From positions 434,001-498,000 of the forward strand of contig CAWAMS010000004.1 in the NCBI GenBank assembly GCA_963783245.1: a stretch of DNA of 64,000 nt, read 5' to 3'. Origin of the DNA: Bog-473 sp963783245 (GTDB taxonomy: Bacteria > Actinomycetota > Acidimicrobiia > Acidimicrobiales > RAAP-2). How positions within the stretch are numbered: position 1 is the first letter of the stretch; each line of letters begins with the position of its first letter. The notes beneath the pieces are model-generated. The model made no database searches. It had not been told where the DNA came from and was given only the letters and a program-made list of their open reading frames with translations. The position numbers were made by a program, and so were the translations under genes. Shown piece after piece: positions 1-8,894 of the stretch.

Positions 1-359
1 GGCGAGGCGAGGGAATGGAGCAGGCGGAGTCCCGCCAGGTACTGCTTGGGCAACGCCTGCGAGTAGCGGCCCATCTCGGCCAGCGCCCGCCCCAGCGTGA
101 AGAACTCGTCGATGGTCTCGTCGAGCGGATTGCCCATCAGGTAGCAGACGACATGGGCCGTCTGCGCCCAGTCGTCCACTGCGACGGCACGTACCGCTTC
201 GCAGGCCGGGGTCGACGCCCACCGCGCGCCGAACACCAGGCCGGGAAGCTGGTATTGCTCGGGCATGTGGTCCAACTGGTGCCATTCGAGGTAGCCCCGG
301 TCGTCCCCGTCAGCCGAGTGGTGCGAGAGCGAGAAGAACCCAAGCTTGATTTTGTTCAT
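1..359 (-). CDS. Conserved hypothetical protein, EthD/Dabb-like, 3' end outside window
   Basis: Function unknown. The reading frame starts with ATG at 359 and runs off the left edge, giving at least 119 residues. The N-terminus (MNKIKLGFFSLSHH) leads into a W-H-Q-L-D-H-M-P-E stretch. A 'W-H..DH.PE' pattern near the start is typical of small dimeric alpha/beta-barrel (EthD-like) proteins found beside actinobacterial CoA-metabolism genes. It is divergent from the CoA transferase at 513, with about 150 bp between them. The family assignment is by eye and tentative; coding status is well supported by the uninterrupted, protein-like frame. Confidence 0.6.
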   Translation of the reverse strand, partial: MNKIKLGFFSLSHHSADGDDRGYLEWHQLDHMPEQYQLPGLVFGARWASTPACEAVRAVAVDDWAQTAHVVCYLMGNPLDETIDEFFTLGRALAEMGRYSQALPKQYLAGLRLLHSLAS

Positions 360-512
360 TGCCCCCCCGGAAGAGCCGCCGGCGCGCGCTCCGATGCGAT
401 GCCGTCTCGTGATGTGGGCCCACCATAGGTCGCGACGGAGGGCGGCTGCGTCGGCGCGGCCTAGTGTGGTGCGCCGTACGACGGGGATGCGCACGCAGGA
501 GGAGCTCGGCCG

Positions 513-2950
513 ATGTTGGTAACGGACCTCAGTCGCGACGTGGCGGGCCGGTTCTGCACGAGGCTCCTGGCCCTGGGCGGAGCAGACGTCGTGTCGTACC
601 CGGGCCGCGGCGCCGAGACGCAGGGTCACGCAGCCGCGTCGATTGGCTGAGCGCCTACCTCGACCCCCACAAGTGGACGGTCGCCAACGGCGCTGGCACC
701 CACGCCGGGGACGGCGCTGCCACCGGCGCTGACGCCGATGCGCACTACCCGATGCTGGAGGAGATGGTGCGCGCCTCGGACGTCGTCGTCACGTCCTTCG
801 ACCGCGGCCGCTATCTGGGACCACTCGACGCCGACGGTGTGCGGGATCTGAACGCCGACGCGGTGCACGTCACGACGAGTTCCTTTGGGACCACGGGTCC
901 CGCCGCCGCCTGGCGCGGCGGCTCGTTGGCGGAGTGGGCCGCCGGCGGCTACCTCTACATCACCGGAGATCCGTCACGCGAGCCGTTGTGCGGTCCCGAG
1001 CATTTGTGCGGCTACGTCGGCGGGTACACCGCCGCGATCGCGGTGCAGGCCGGATCCATTCTCCGCCAGAGGACGGGGCGGGGGAGTCATATCGACGTCA
1101 GCGTGATGGCGGCGATGTTGAGCATGCATCAATCCACGTTCTCCCGCCTGGGCGTCGGGATCGTCCGTCATGCGGACCGGCCGTTACACCGAGGTCTATC
1201 CGCTGACGGTTCTGCCCTGTCGCGACGGCTACGTGTCGCTCGGCTCGGCGCTCGACGAGGAGTTCGATCGCCTCGCGCTTGCCGTCGGCATGCCCGAGAT
1301 CCTCGGAGATCCCCGCTTCGCCGACCCCGGCCGCCCGTGCCGAGCATCGTGACGACCTCGATGCGCTGTTGGTGCCGTGGCTGGCCGAGCGCGATGCGGC
1401 CCACGTGGTGGAGATCGTGCAGGCCGCCGGACTTCCCTGCTCCAAGGTGGCAACCCCCACCGAGGTCCTGGCCAATCCGCAACTGGACGCCCGGGGCTAC
1501 TGGGAGGACGTCACCGTCGACGGCGTGCGCGGCCGCATGCCGGGAAGCCCGGTACTGCCGGCGAAGGCATCCGGGCCGCGCGCGCCGTCGCTCGCCGACA
1601 TCGGCGGCGCCCACCCGTCTCTCGGCGAGGGCGCCTCGACGCTCACGCCCGAAGGTCTGCGTTCGATCATCGCCGCCCACGCGCGCATCCCGGACGTCAG
1701 CCCCGGCCACGGGCTCCGCGTCCCGTCTGCCCCTCGACGGTGACCCGCCGGTTCTGGTTCTCGACCTCACGGCGTTCTGGGCCGGGCCCAGCGCCACCCG
1801 GAATTTGGCTGACCTGGGGGCGAGGGTGATCCGGGTGGAGCGCCCGCGTTCGCGGGTGGACTTTGCCGACACCTCCGACGAGGGGGCGCTCATCGGCTAC
1901 CTCTTCGACTACAAAATGAACCGCAACAAGGAGAGTGTGGTCATCGACCTCCGGACCGAGGACGGCAAGCAGGTGTTCCGGTCCTTGGCCGCCCGGGCCG
2001 ACGTCGTGGTCGAGAACTACAGGGCCGGTGTCATGGATCGTCTGGGCCTCGGCTACGAGTCGCTGTCGGCCGACCATCCCGAACTGGTCTATGTCTCGCT
2101 GAGCGGATTCGGGGCCACGGGACCGTGGTCCCCGTGGCGTTCGTACGGCCCGACCATCGAAGCGGCGTCGTCAATCGAGGCGCGCACCGGCTACGTGGAT
2201 GGGGAGCCGCTCCGGCTGGGCCACACCCTGCCCGACGGGGTGGGTGGGCTCGTGGGAACGCTCGCAGCGCTCGACGGCCTGCGCCGTCGCGGCCTCACCG
2301 GCAAGGGCGGTCGCTACGACCTCTCCCAGCTGGAGGCGTACTGCGCGTTGAGCGGTGAGGAACTCCTGGCGGCCTCGGTGCAGGGCCGGGATCAGCCGCG
2401 CCGCGGCAATCGCGGGAACGGTGTCAGTCCCCACGGGGTCTATCCCTGCCGTGGGGACGATCAGTGGATCGCACTCGCGGTGGCGAGCGACGAGGAGTGG
2501 GCGCCGATTCGTCACGGTGGTGACGGCCGAGGGCCTCGACGACGAGCGCTATGCCCTGGCTGGCAGGGCGTCTGTCGAACCGCGACGAGCTTGATCGGTC
2601 GATCGCCCGGTGGACGAGCGCAGTCGACAAGGTCGACGCTGGCGGTGGCACTGCAGGCGAAGGGCATCGAGGCCTTTCCCGTGGCCACCGCACCCGACCT
2701 CGTCGCAGATGCCCAGTTGGAGGCGCGCGGGTATTTCGTCGAGGTCCCCCTGCGAGGCGTGCAGGTCAAGGTCCCGGGGTCACCCCTTGCGGCCTCGCCT
2801 CCCCTCGTGCGCACCGATGGCCGTCCCCCGGCGTTCGGTGAGCACACGGCGAGCGTCCTGCAGGAGCTGGGTGGCTACACCGAGGAGGAGGTGGCGCGAC
2901 TCGGGCGCGAGGGGGTGGTCGTGCTGGGTGGGGTCGCTGTGCCGCTCTGA
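513..2950 (+). CDS. Tandem two-lobe family III CoA transferase (CaiB/BaiF type), frameshifted
   Basis: Predicted cytoplasmic CoA transferase made of two consecutive family III domains, about 800 residues in all where single-domain members have about 400. Start is ATG 513, preceded by AGGAGG. Lobe 1 covers roughly 513-1730 and lobe 2 roughly 1740-2950, the latter opening with the typical V-L-D-L-T-A-F-W-A-G-P and containing N-R-N-K-E-S-V-V-I-D-L and V-V-E-N-Y-R-A-G-V-M. The frame changes near 635, 1160, 1340, 1740, 2515 and again between 2580 and 2650; the translation is good on both sides of each. By eye, the region where single-lobe members carry the catalytic Asp reads S-L-A-E-W-A in lobe 1 and P-T-I-E-A-A in lobe 2. 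It could be a genuine pseudogene, but neighbours show the same kind of indels, so sequencing error is as likely. Confidence 0.75.
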
Positions 2951-3005
2951 CCGCAGGCCCTTGTGACACCGGCCGGTGTCACGGCGAGCCGTTGTGACGA
3001 ACGGC

Positions 3006-3866
3006 TCAGCTGATGGTGGGCCGGACGCGATTGTCCAGGAATGCCACCACCGCGTCGGAGAACGCATCGTTCTTGTCCCCGGCGATCATGTGTGCCGCCC
3101 CTGCGACGCCCACCACCTCGGCTCCGGGGATCCGCGCCACGAGCTCGTCGGCACCCTCTTCCGTGACGACGTCGCTGAGCAGCCCGCGTACGAGGAGCGT
3201 CGGCACGTGAATGTTGCTCATCGCCACATCGAGCAGGCCGGCTAAACGGTCCGGCACGACCTCGGTCCGACCCCGGCCGATGAACGCAGGGTCCCAGTGC
3301 CAGTACCAACGACCGTCACGCTCGCGGAGGACCTTCTTCAAACCGGCCGGGTTGACCCGCTTCTCCCGGTTGGGCGTGTAGGCGGCGATTGCCTCTGCCG
3401 CCTCCTCGAGCGTGGCGAATCCATCGAGGCCGGACTGCATGAAACTGCGGATGCGCTCGATCCCTTCGGGATTGGCCTTCGGGGTGATGTCGACGAGGAC
3501 CAGCCCCGAGGAGACCGTGCGGTCGCTCGTCCCCTCGGCCAACATGGCCGACATGCCGCCGAGCGAGGCGCCGACGAGGACGGGCGGTTTCCCGAGCTTG
3601 TCCACGACGGCCAGGGTGTCGGCGCAGAATGACGTGAAGGAGTAGTCGCCGTTGGGGGCCCAGTCGCTCTCCCCATGGCCTCGCAGGTCGAGAGCAACCG
3701 TGCGCCAGCCCTCGCTGGCCACGATCTCGGCGGTGCGACCCCAGGCGTAGCGGGTCTGGCCGCCTCCATGGAGGAAGAGCACCGGCCATGCATCCGGGTC
3801 CCCGCGCACGTCGGCCACCAGGTGCACGCCTTCAAAGCCCTCAAAAACCGTTCGTTCAGATTCCAT
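3006..3866 (-). CDS. Alpha/beta hydrolase
   Basis: Soluble hydrolase of the alpha/beta fold, 286 residues, a normal length. Visible features are the oxyanion-hole motif H-G-G-G near residue 35, D-L-R-G-H-G-E, the nucleophile elbow G-A-S-L-G-G near residue 100, and a late histidine in G-A-A-H-M-I. Together they give the Ser-His pair of the usual triad. The start is ATG 3866 (MESERTVFEGFEG). It lies 32 bp downstream of the crotonase at 3899-4688 on the same strand and is probably co-transcribed with it. The substrate cannot be told; esterase, lactonase or C-C hydrolase are all possible, and a role in the surrounding acyl-CoA pathway is inferred from context only. Confidence 0.88.
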   Translation of the reverse strand: MESERTVFEGFEGVHLVADVRGDPDAWPVLFLHGGGQTRYAWGRTAEIVASEGWRTVALDLRGHGESDWAPNGDYSFTSFCADTLAVVDKLGKPPVLVGASLGGMSAMLAEGTSDRTVSSGLVLVDITPKANPEGIERIRSFMQSGLDGFATLEEAAEAIAAYTPNREKRVNPAGLKKVLRERDGRWYWHWDPAFIGRGRTEVVPDRLAGLLDVAMSNIHVPTLLVRGLLSDVVTEEGADELVARIPGAEVVGVAGAAHMIAGDKNDAFSDAVVAFLDNRVRPTIS

Positions 3867-3898
3867 GGGTCCTATCGTCACACCTTTTGCGCTCGGGC

Positions 3899-4688
3899 CT
3901 ACCGGCCCGTCCAGTTCGGAGCCCGCTTCTCGATGAAGGCCTGCGCCCCCTCCTTGGCATCTTCGCTCTGGAACACCTCGGCGACCTCCTCGGGTGTCGC
4001 CCAGCCGCGCTTCGGGTCGTCCAGGACGGCCCTCCGTACGAGCTCCTTGGTCGTCCGAATGGCGATGGGACCGTTGGCGGCGATCTTGGCGGCCAGGGCC
4101 AGGCTGGCCTCGAGCAGCTCCGCGGCCGGCACCACCCGGTTGACCAACCCCCACTGCTCCGCCCGGGCGGCGTCGATGAGCTCGCCCGTCAAGGCCACCT
4201 CGAGGGCCAGGGACAGGGGGAGCCGGGTGCCCAGCAGGGTGCCCCCACCCGCGGCCAGCAGTCCCCGCTTCACTTCGGGCAGCCCGAAGCGAGCGGTGTC
4301 GGCCGCGACGACGAGGTCGCACGAGAGCACCAGCTCGAAGCCACCGCCCACGGCGGCGCCGTTGACCGCGGCGATCACCGGCTTGGGATTGAGATTCTTG
4401 AGGCCGTATTTGGGCGCCGACGCGGTCTCGCTCGTGGCCCGTGCCTCCGCCCCCTTCTTCGGAGGATTCGTTCCGGTTCTCGCTGAAGGCACGGAGGTCC
4501 ATGCCCGCACAGAAGATACGTTCCCCCGCCCCGGTGAGGACCACCACCTGGGTGGCGTCGTCGTCTGCGATCTCGGTCAATGCCTTGCCGAGCTCCCCGA
4601 TGAGCTCGGGGTTGAGGGAGTTGGCGGCTTCGGGCCGGTTCAGGGTCAGGACCTGGACCAGGCCGTGTTGACTGCGTTCAAGAATCAT
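3899..4688 (-). CDS. Enoyl-CoA hydratase/isomerase (crotonase family), one frameshift
   Basis: Crotonase-fold enzyme acting on enoyl-CoA thioesters, about 262 residues if the shift is repaired. The N-terminal part (from ATG 4688, MILERSQHGL) carries L-N-R-P-E-A-A-N-S-L and the first oxyanion element C-A-G-M-D-L-R. The C-terminal part, in another frame, carries the second element A-A-V-N-G-A-A-V-G-G-G-F-E-L and ends R-A-P-N-W-T-G-R. The frames switch at a run of five C (five G on the coding strand) at 4450-4454, where removing one base restores the expected sequence. This is a textbook homopolymer error. GTG 4694 is an alternative start. It is probably co-transcribed with the hydrolase downstream. 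Confidence 0.85.
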
Positions 4689-4831
4689 GGTCACCCCACT
4701 GTGCGCTGTTGTGGAGCGACACGGTACCGGAAGCTCGGCACGTCCTGGTGGGTGACCAGGCCGGAGCCCGGCCGTCGGGGCATTTCGCAGATCACCGCAC
4801 GTCGCTGCCCAGGGGTAGCTACATTTGCGGC

Positions 4832-5023
4832 ATGCGAATTGTCGTCGATTTCGATCTGTGTGAATCCAACGCCCTGTGCATGGCGGCCGCCCCCGAGGTG
4901 TTCGAAGTACGGGACGACGATTTTCTCTACGTTCTCCAGGAGGAGCCGCCCGAGGAGCTGCGGGACAAGGTGCAGGCAGCGGTCAGGGCCTGCCCGAAAG
5001 CGGCGATCACGGTCGTCGACTGA
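4832..5023 (+). CDS. Small [3Fe-4S] ferredoxin
   Basis: Electron-transfer protein of 63 residues. The cysteines are spaced D-L-C-E-S-N-A-L-C (C-x5-C), with a later lone C-P in R-A-C-P-K-A-A. Together with the absence of a fourth clustered cysteine, this matches the 3Fe-4S ferredoxins that serve actinobacterial cytochromes P450. The start ATG 4832 (MRIVVDFDLC) is chosen because it begins the conserved first strand; upstream codons in frame are not conserved-looking. The gene is divergent from the crotonase, with about 140 bp between. A P450 lies at 30153-31376 and could be a partner, but there is no local P450 gene, so the partner is inferred. Confidence 0.9.
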   Translation: MRIVVDFDLCESNALCMAAAPEVFEVRDDDFLYVLQEEPPEELRDKVQAAVRACPKAAITVVD

Positions 5024-5121
5024 ACGAACGCGGCGGCCCGCCGTCGGAGCCGCCGTGGAACGAGCACTGCAGCCGCAACCCCGCACGGGTACTCCGCACG
5101 GCTGGGCGAGGAAGGGATCAC

Positions 5122-5583
5122 ATGAAAGAACAGCGTCGTTCGCGACGAATCGCCATGTCGCCCGAGGAGCGCGACGAGTTCCTCCGCACTGAGCGGACGT
5201 GCCGGGTGGCGACTGTGAAGAGCGACGGTGCGCCGCATCTCAGCGCACTGTGGTTCGTCTGGGACGGTGAGTCGCTCTGGCTCACCTCCATCGTCAAGAG
5301 CCAGCGGTGGACGGACATCGAGAAGGAGCCCCGGGTCAGCATTCTCGTCGACACCGGACATGACTTCGGCGAGTTACGGGGTGTCGAGATCTCCGGGACG
5401 GCCCACACCGTGGGCGAGGTGCCCCGTACGGGCGAGCCCAACGACGAGCTCGTCACGCCCGAGCAGCTCTTCGGTGACAAGTATGCCGGCGGCGCATTCG
5501 GGCACGATGGACGCCACGCATGGCTGCGCATCGTGCCCGAAAAGATCGTGAGCTGGGACTTTCGAAAGATGGGCCTGGGCTGA
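5122..5583 (+). CDS. Pyridoxamine 5'-phosphate oxidase-fold protein (FMN/F420-binding type)
   Basis: A split-barrel flavin- or F420-binding protein of 153 residues. It shows the family pattern R-T-C-R-V-A-T-V-K-S-D-G-A-P-H near residue 28, followed by L-S-A-L-W-F-V-W-D-G and W-L-T-S-I. The start is ATG 5122 with GAAGGGA just upstream. Such proteins in actinobacteria act as F420-dependent or FMN-dependent reductases or oxidases; which one cannot be told from the motif alone. It follows the ferredoxin by 98 bp on the same strand and converges with the SDR gene that ends at 5636. Confidence 0.85.
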   Translation: MKEQRRSRRIAMSPEERDEFLRTERTCRVATVKSDGAPHLSALWFVWDGESLWLTSIVKSQRWTDIEKEPRVSILVDTGHDFGELRGVEISGTAHTVGEVPRTGEPNDELVTPEQLFGDKYAGGAFGHDGRHAWLRIVPEKIVSWDFRKMGLG

Positions 5584-5635
5584 ACAACGTGGCTGCGGCC
5601 AACGGGGGTTGACAGGTCTCTCGGCCCGAGATGCT

Positions 5636-6505
5636 CTAGCGGGACAGCTTTGCGTGCGCATTCCCCGTCCACTCGGGGTAGAGCCCGCGGGCGGCCGACA
5701 GCTCCTGGGCCTTGATATCGATGCCGAGGGAGAGCGCGTCGTCCGAGGTCGCGAGCCACGTGAGGACGGCGCCGATGAGGGCAGGTGGCGCCCACTGCTC
5801 TCCGTCGAAGCCGAAGCCGGCCATGTCAGCCTTGATGCGCTCCGTCGCCACACCGCCCGGATTCACGTTGAAGAAGCGGATGCCGCTGTTGGCGTGCTCG
5901 ACGGCCAGAACGCCGGCCACCCTGTGGAGCGCACCCTTGCTGACGCTGTACCCCATGCCCCAACCCCCGGCGCCGGCCGGAGCAGGAGGATCGGCGTAGC
6001 CTGCGCCTGACGTCATGGTGATCACCGTGCCGTTCCCCCGCTCGACCATGCCGGGGAGCACCATCTTCAAAATGTGGAGGGGAGCGACCACATTGGCGGT
6101 GATGTGGCGCTCGATGAGGTCGACCGGCGTATCGAGGAAGAGATCCATGTGTCCGGGGCCCACGTAACGCCCGTTGTTGACCAGGACATCGACCCGGCCC
6201 CATCGTTCCAGGACCACAGCTGTGGCGGCCCCGACCGAGGCCAGGTCCATGAGGTCCGACGGCACCGCCAGCACGGAGCGTCCGGTGGCCGTGATCGCCT
6301 CAGCCGTGGAGTGCAACGAACCGGGCAGTGGGCGCGTATTCGTTTCCCTGACGGTGGAGGAGTGCTCTCGTTCTTCGCCCTCGACTCGGCTGCGGGCGGT
6401 GATGGCGACGTCGTAGCCGGCTTCGGCGAAGGCGATCGCCACCGCCTTGCCAATGCCCCGGCTTGCCCCCGTCACGAACGCCACCGGTCCCTCGATCGCC
6501 CCCAT
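5636..6505 (-). CDS. Short-chain dehydrogenase/reductase (SDR)
   Basis: NAD(P)-dependent oxidoreductase, 289 residues, from ATG 6505. The Rossmann motif T-G-A-S-R-G-I-G lies at residues 11-18. The catalytic Y-x3-K is seen in G-Y-S-V-S-K-G-A-L, and the P-G-G-V-A-T-E loop follows. The usual N-N-A-G is replaced by N-N-G-R (residues V-N-N-G-R-Y-V-G-P-G). About residues 45-65 contain an E-R-E-H-S-S insert. This gene and the fused DUF35-thiolase at 6593 are divergent with an 87-bp shared upstream region, so the two may be co-regulated. It probably oxidises a hydroxyacyl-CoA or alcohol intermediate of the local pathway; substrate unknown. Confidence 0.88.
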   Translation of the reverse strand: MGAIEGPVAFVTGASRGIGKAVAIAFAEAGYDVAITARSRVEGEEREHSSTVRETNTRPLPGSLHSTAEAITATGRSVLAVPSDLMDLASVGAATAVVLERWGRVDVLVNNGRYVGPGHMDLFLDTPVDLIERHITANVVAPLHILKMVLPGMVERGNGTVITMTSGAGYADPPAPAGAGGWGMGYSVSKGALHRVAGVLAVEHANSGIRFFNVNPGGVATERIKADMAGFGFDGEQWAPPALIGAVLTWLATSDDALSLGIDIKAQELSAARGLYPEWTGNAHAKLSR

Positions 6506-6592
6506 CACTTCCTCCCGTCGTGGTCCACACCGGACCTCCCGTCGTGAGTCCGGCGCAGGCATCCTGACACGGGGGAGCGTCGTCCTCATAGA

Positions 6593-8245
6593 GTGGCCGC
6601 CGTGCCGCCACCTTTGCCGATGCTCGTGCCCGAGTCCGAGTTTTTCTGGACCAGCGGTTCGGAGGGGGTGTTGCGGTTCCGACGTTGCGCCGACTGCCGG
6701 TCCTTTCAGCACCCACCCGGGCCGATCTGCCGGACGTGTGGCTCGTCGAATCTGGCGCCCGAAGACGTCTCGGGCCGGGGCGTGCTCGTGGGTTTCACCG
6801 TGAACGAGCACATGTGGATACCTTCGATGCCGCCGCCGTATGTCATCGGCATCGTGGCGATCGAGGAGGACCCGCGGGTCCGGCTGACCACCAACATCAT
6901 CGACGTGCCGGTCGAGGAGCTCGCGGTGGGCCGCCGTGTCGAGGTTCGCTTCCAACAGGCGGAGGACGTCTGGTTGCCGTTGTTCACCTATGCCGCCGAC
7001 GATCAGTCGGAGGGACCCGTGCCCGAGGACGAGCGGCCCGAACAGTGGGTACGACCCATGGTCAGCCCCGACAAGTTCGAGGACAAGGTAGCGATAACCG
7101 GCATCGGCATGTCGCGTCTGGGTCGGCGGCTCGGTGTCGATCCGCTCAGCCTCACGATTGAGGCGGCCCGCAACGCTGTCGCCGACGCCGGTCTGACGAT
7201 GGCCGATATCGACGGACTGTCGACCTACCCCGGGGGTTTCGCGGCCGGCGGCCACTCCGAGGGCGGCGTGACCGCCCTGGAGGAGTCGTTGCGCATCCGG
7301 CCCACCTGGTTCAACGGGACAGGTGAGACGCCGGGCCAAGGAGGTTCAGTCGTGGCCGCCATGCTGGCCGTGGCCGCCGGCCTCTGTCGCCATGTGCTCT
7401 GTTTCCGCACCGTGTGGGAATCGACGTGGGCGGAACGACTCCGGAGCCGTCCGCCCACGGGCGGATCCAGGGTCGAGGGCGATTTCATGCAGTGGCGTGC
7501 TCCGTTCGGCGCCATGAGCGCCGCCAACTGGATCGCCATGAACGCGTCCAACCACTTCTACCGCTACGGCACCACCCGCGCCGCATTGGGTGCCATCGCC
7601 ACGAACGCGCGCCGCAACGCGGGACTCAATCCGGCGGCGATCTATCGCGATCCGATGACGATGGACGACTATTTCGCGGCCCGGATGATCACCAGTCCCT
7701 TCGGTCTCTTCGATTGCGACGTGCCATGTGACGGGTCGATTGCCCTCGTGGTCTCGGCGGCCGACATCGCGCCGGACCTGGCGAAGCCGCCGGTGTATGT
7801 CGAGGCCGTGGGCACGCAGATCATCGACCGCGTCAGCTGGGACCAGGGGACCCTGAGCCATGAGCCGCAGACACAAGGTCCGGCCGCCCACCTCTGGAGC
7901 CGGACCTCGTTGCGCCCCGCGGACGTGGACTTCGCCCAGCTCTACGACGGCTTCAGCTTCAATTGCCTGAGCTGGTTGGAGGGTCTCGGCTTCTGTGGGG
8001 TCGGAGAGGCGGGTGATTTCCTGTCCGACCCCGGCCGGATCGCGCTGGGCGGGCAGTTGCCGCTGAACACCTTTGGCGGACAACTCTCGGCCGGGCGGAC
8101 CCACGGGTACGGCTTTCTCCACGAGGCGGTGGTCCAGCTCCGCGGTGACGGCGGGGAACGTCAGGTCACCGGCGCCGAGGTGGGCGTCGTCAGTACCGGT
8201 GGCGGGACCCCCGGAGGGTGCTTCCTGTTTACGGCCGCCCGCTGA
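6593..8245 (+). CDS. Fused DUF35 OB-fold + thiolase-like lipid-transfer protein (retro-aldolase type)
   Basis: A single 550-residue polypeptide joining two proteins that are usually separate. Residues 1-150 are a DUF35 protein: a zinc ribbon (C-A-D-C, then C-R-T-C twelve residues on) followed by an OB fold. After a linker (V-R-P-M-V-S-P-D-K-F), residues 165-550 form a thiolase-superfamily domain (V-A-I-T-G-I-G-M-S-R-L-G to the C-terminal S-T-G-G-G-T-P-G-G). It contains Q-L-Y-D-G-F-S in place of a normal thiolase centre. In steroid-degrading actinobacteria a DUF35 protein and a thiolase-like Ltp protein form a side-chain-cleaving aldolase, and the same chemistry is inferred here. Start is GTG 6593. 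There is no frameshift within it, so the fusion appears real. Confidence 0.88.
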   Translation: MAAVPPPLPMLVPESEFFWTSGSEGVLRFRRCADCRSFQHPPGPICRTCGSSNLAPEDVSGRGVLVGFTVNEHMWIPSMPPPYVIGIVAIEEDPRVRLTTNIIDVPVEELAVGRRVEVRFQQAEDVWLPLFTYAADDQSEGPVPEDERPEQWVRPMVSPDKFEDKVAITGIGMSRLGRRLGVDPLSLTIEAARNAVADAGLTMADIDGLSTYPGGFAAGGHSEGGVTALEESLRIRPTWFNGTGETPGQGGSVVAAMLAVAAGLCRHVLCFRTVWESTWAERLRSRPPTGGSRVEGDFMQWRAPFGAMSAANWIAMNASNHFYRYGTTRAALGAIATNARRNAGLNPAAIYRDPMTMDDYFAARMITSPFGLFDCDVPCDGSIALVVSAADIAPDLAKPPVYVEAVGTQIIDRVSWDQGTLSHEPQTQGPAAHLWSRTSLRPADVDFAQLYDGFSFNCLSWLEGLGFCGVGEAGDFLSDPGRIALGGQLPLNTFGGQLSAGRTHGYGFLHEAVVQLRGDGGERQVTGAEVGVVSTGGGTPGGCFLFTAAR

Positions 8246-8257
8246 TGCGGGCGTCGC

Positions 8258-8654
8258 TCAGGTGTCCGCGGTGAAGACCCGCTGGGTGAACTTCCAGGAA
8301 CCGTTCTCCTTGACCAGCGTGTCGTTGTACTTGCCTGAAGTCGCCACCACCTGTTGCCCGGGCTCGCCGCTCATGATGAACATCTGGATGTAGGCCTTCA
8401 GCGTGGCCTTGTCGCCGTCACCGTCGATGACGAGGTTGTTGCGCGATGTGCCGCGGCTCGCGGACCGAGCCGGCGAAATTCTTGGCGAATTCGCTCAGCG
8501 CGTCGTGCCCCTTGACCTGGAGCTCGCCCGCACTCAAGGCGCCATCCTCCGTAAAGACCGCGACGAAACCCTCCGAGTCCCCGCTGTCGATGGCGTGGTT
8601 GTAGCGGGCAGCCAGTCCCTGAATCGTGACGACATCCTCGGTACTCAGGCCCAT
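8258..8654 (-). CDS. SnoaL/NTF2-like protein, one frameshift
   Basis: Small cone-shaped NTF2-like domain of about 132 residues. From ATG 8654 the protein reads MGLSTEDVVTIQGLAARYNH, then D-S-G-D-S-E-G-F-V-A-V-F-T-E-D-G, a standard SnoaL-like N-terminal half. The C-terminal half (N-L-V-I-D-G-D-G-D-K-A-T, ending T-Q-R-V-F-T-A-D-T) lies in another frame, with the switch near 8450. Members include steroid isomerases, polyketide cyclases and dioxygenase subunits; nothing here fixes the activity. It converges with the DUF35-thiolase gene, whose stop is 12 bp away, and diverges from the amidohydrolase at 8895. Confidence 0.78.
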
Positions 8655-8894
8655 GATCCCCCATCTCCTTCTGCTCGCTGTAGGTGACGCGTTCGCGCCC
8701 GTGCCGACCGGCTCCTTCGGCGGAGTCGGCTCTTCGTCGCAATGGTATAACTACTCGGGACCGCCGGTCATAAGATCGGGCCAAACGACCTGGTGGCGAA
8801 CGGGCGGGGGGACGCATGCGCCGCGGAGCAGGAGCGACAAGGGTTCCAGAACCAAGAGGTCGTCCACGCAACGCCGAGATGAGGGAGGTTCATC

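Noticed and set aside
4832..5583. Ferredoxin and PPOX-like genes as one fused frame across 4876-5583
   Set aside because: The long frame passes through the ferredoxin gene in the wrong phase; each gene has its own start, motifs and stop.
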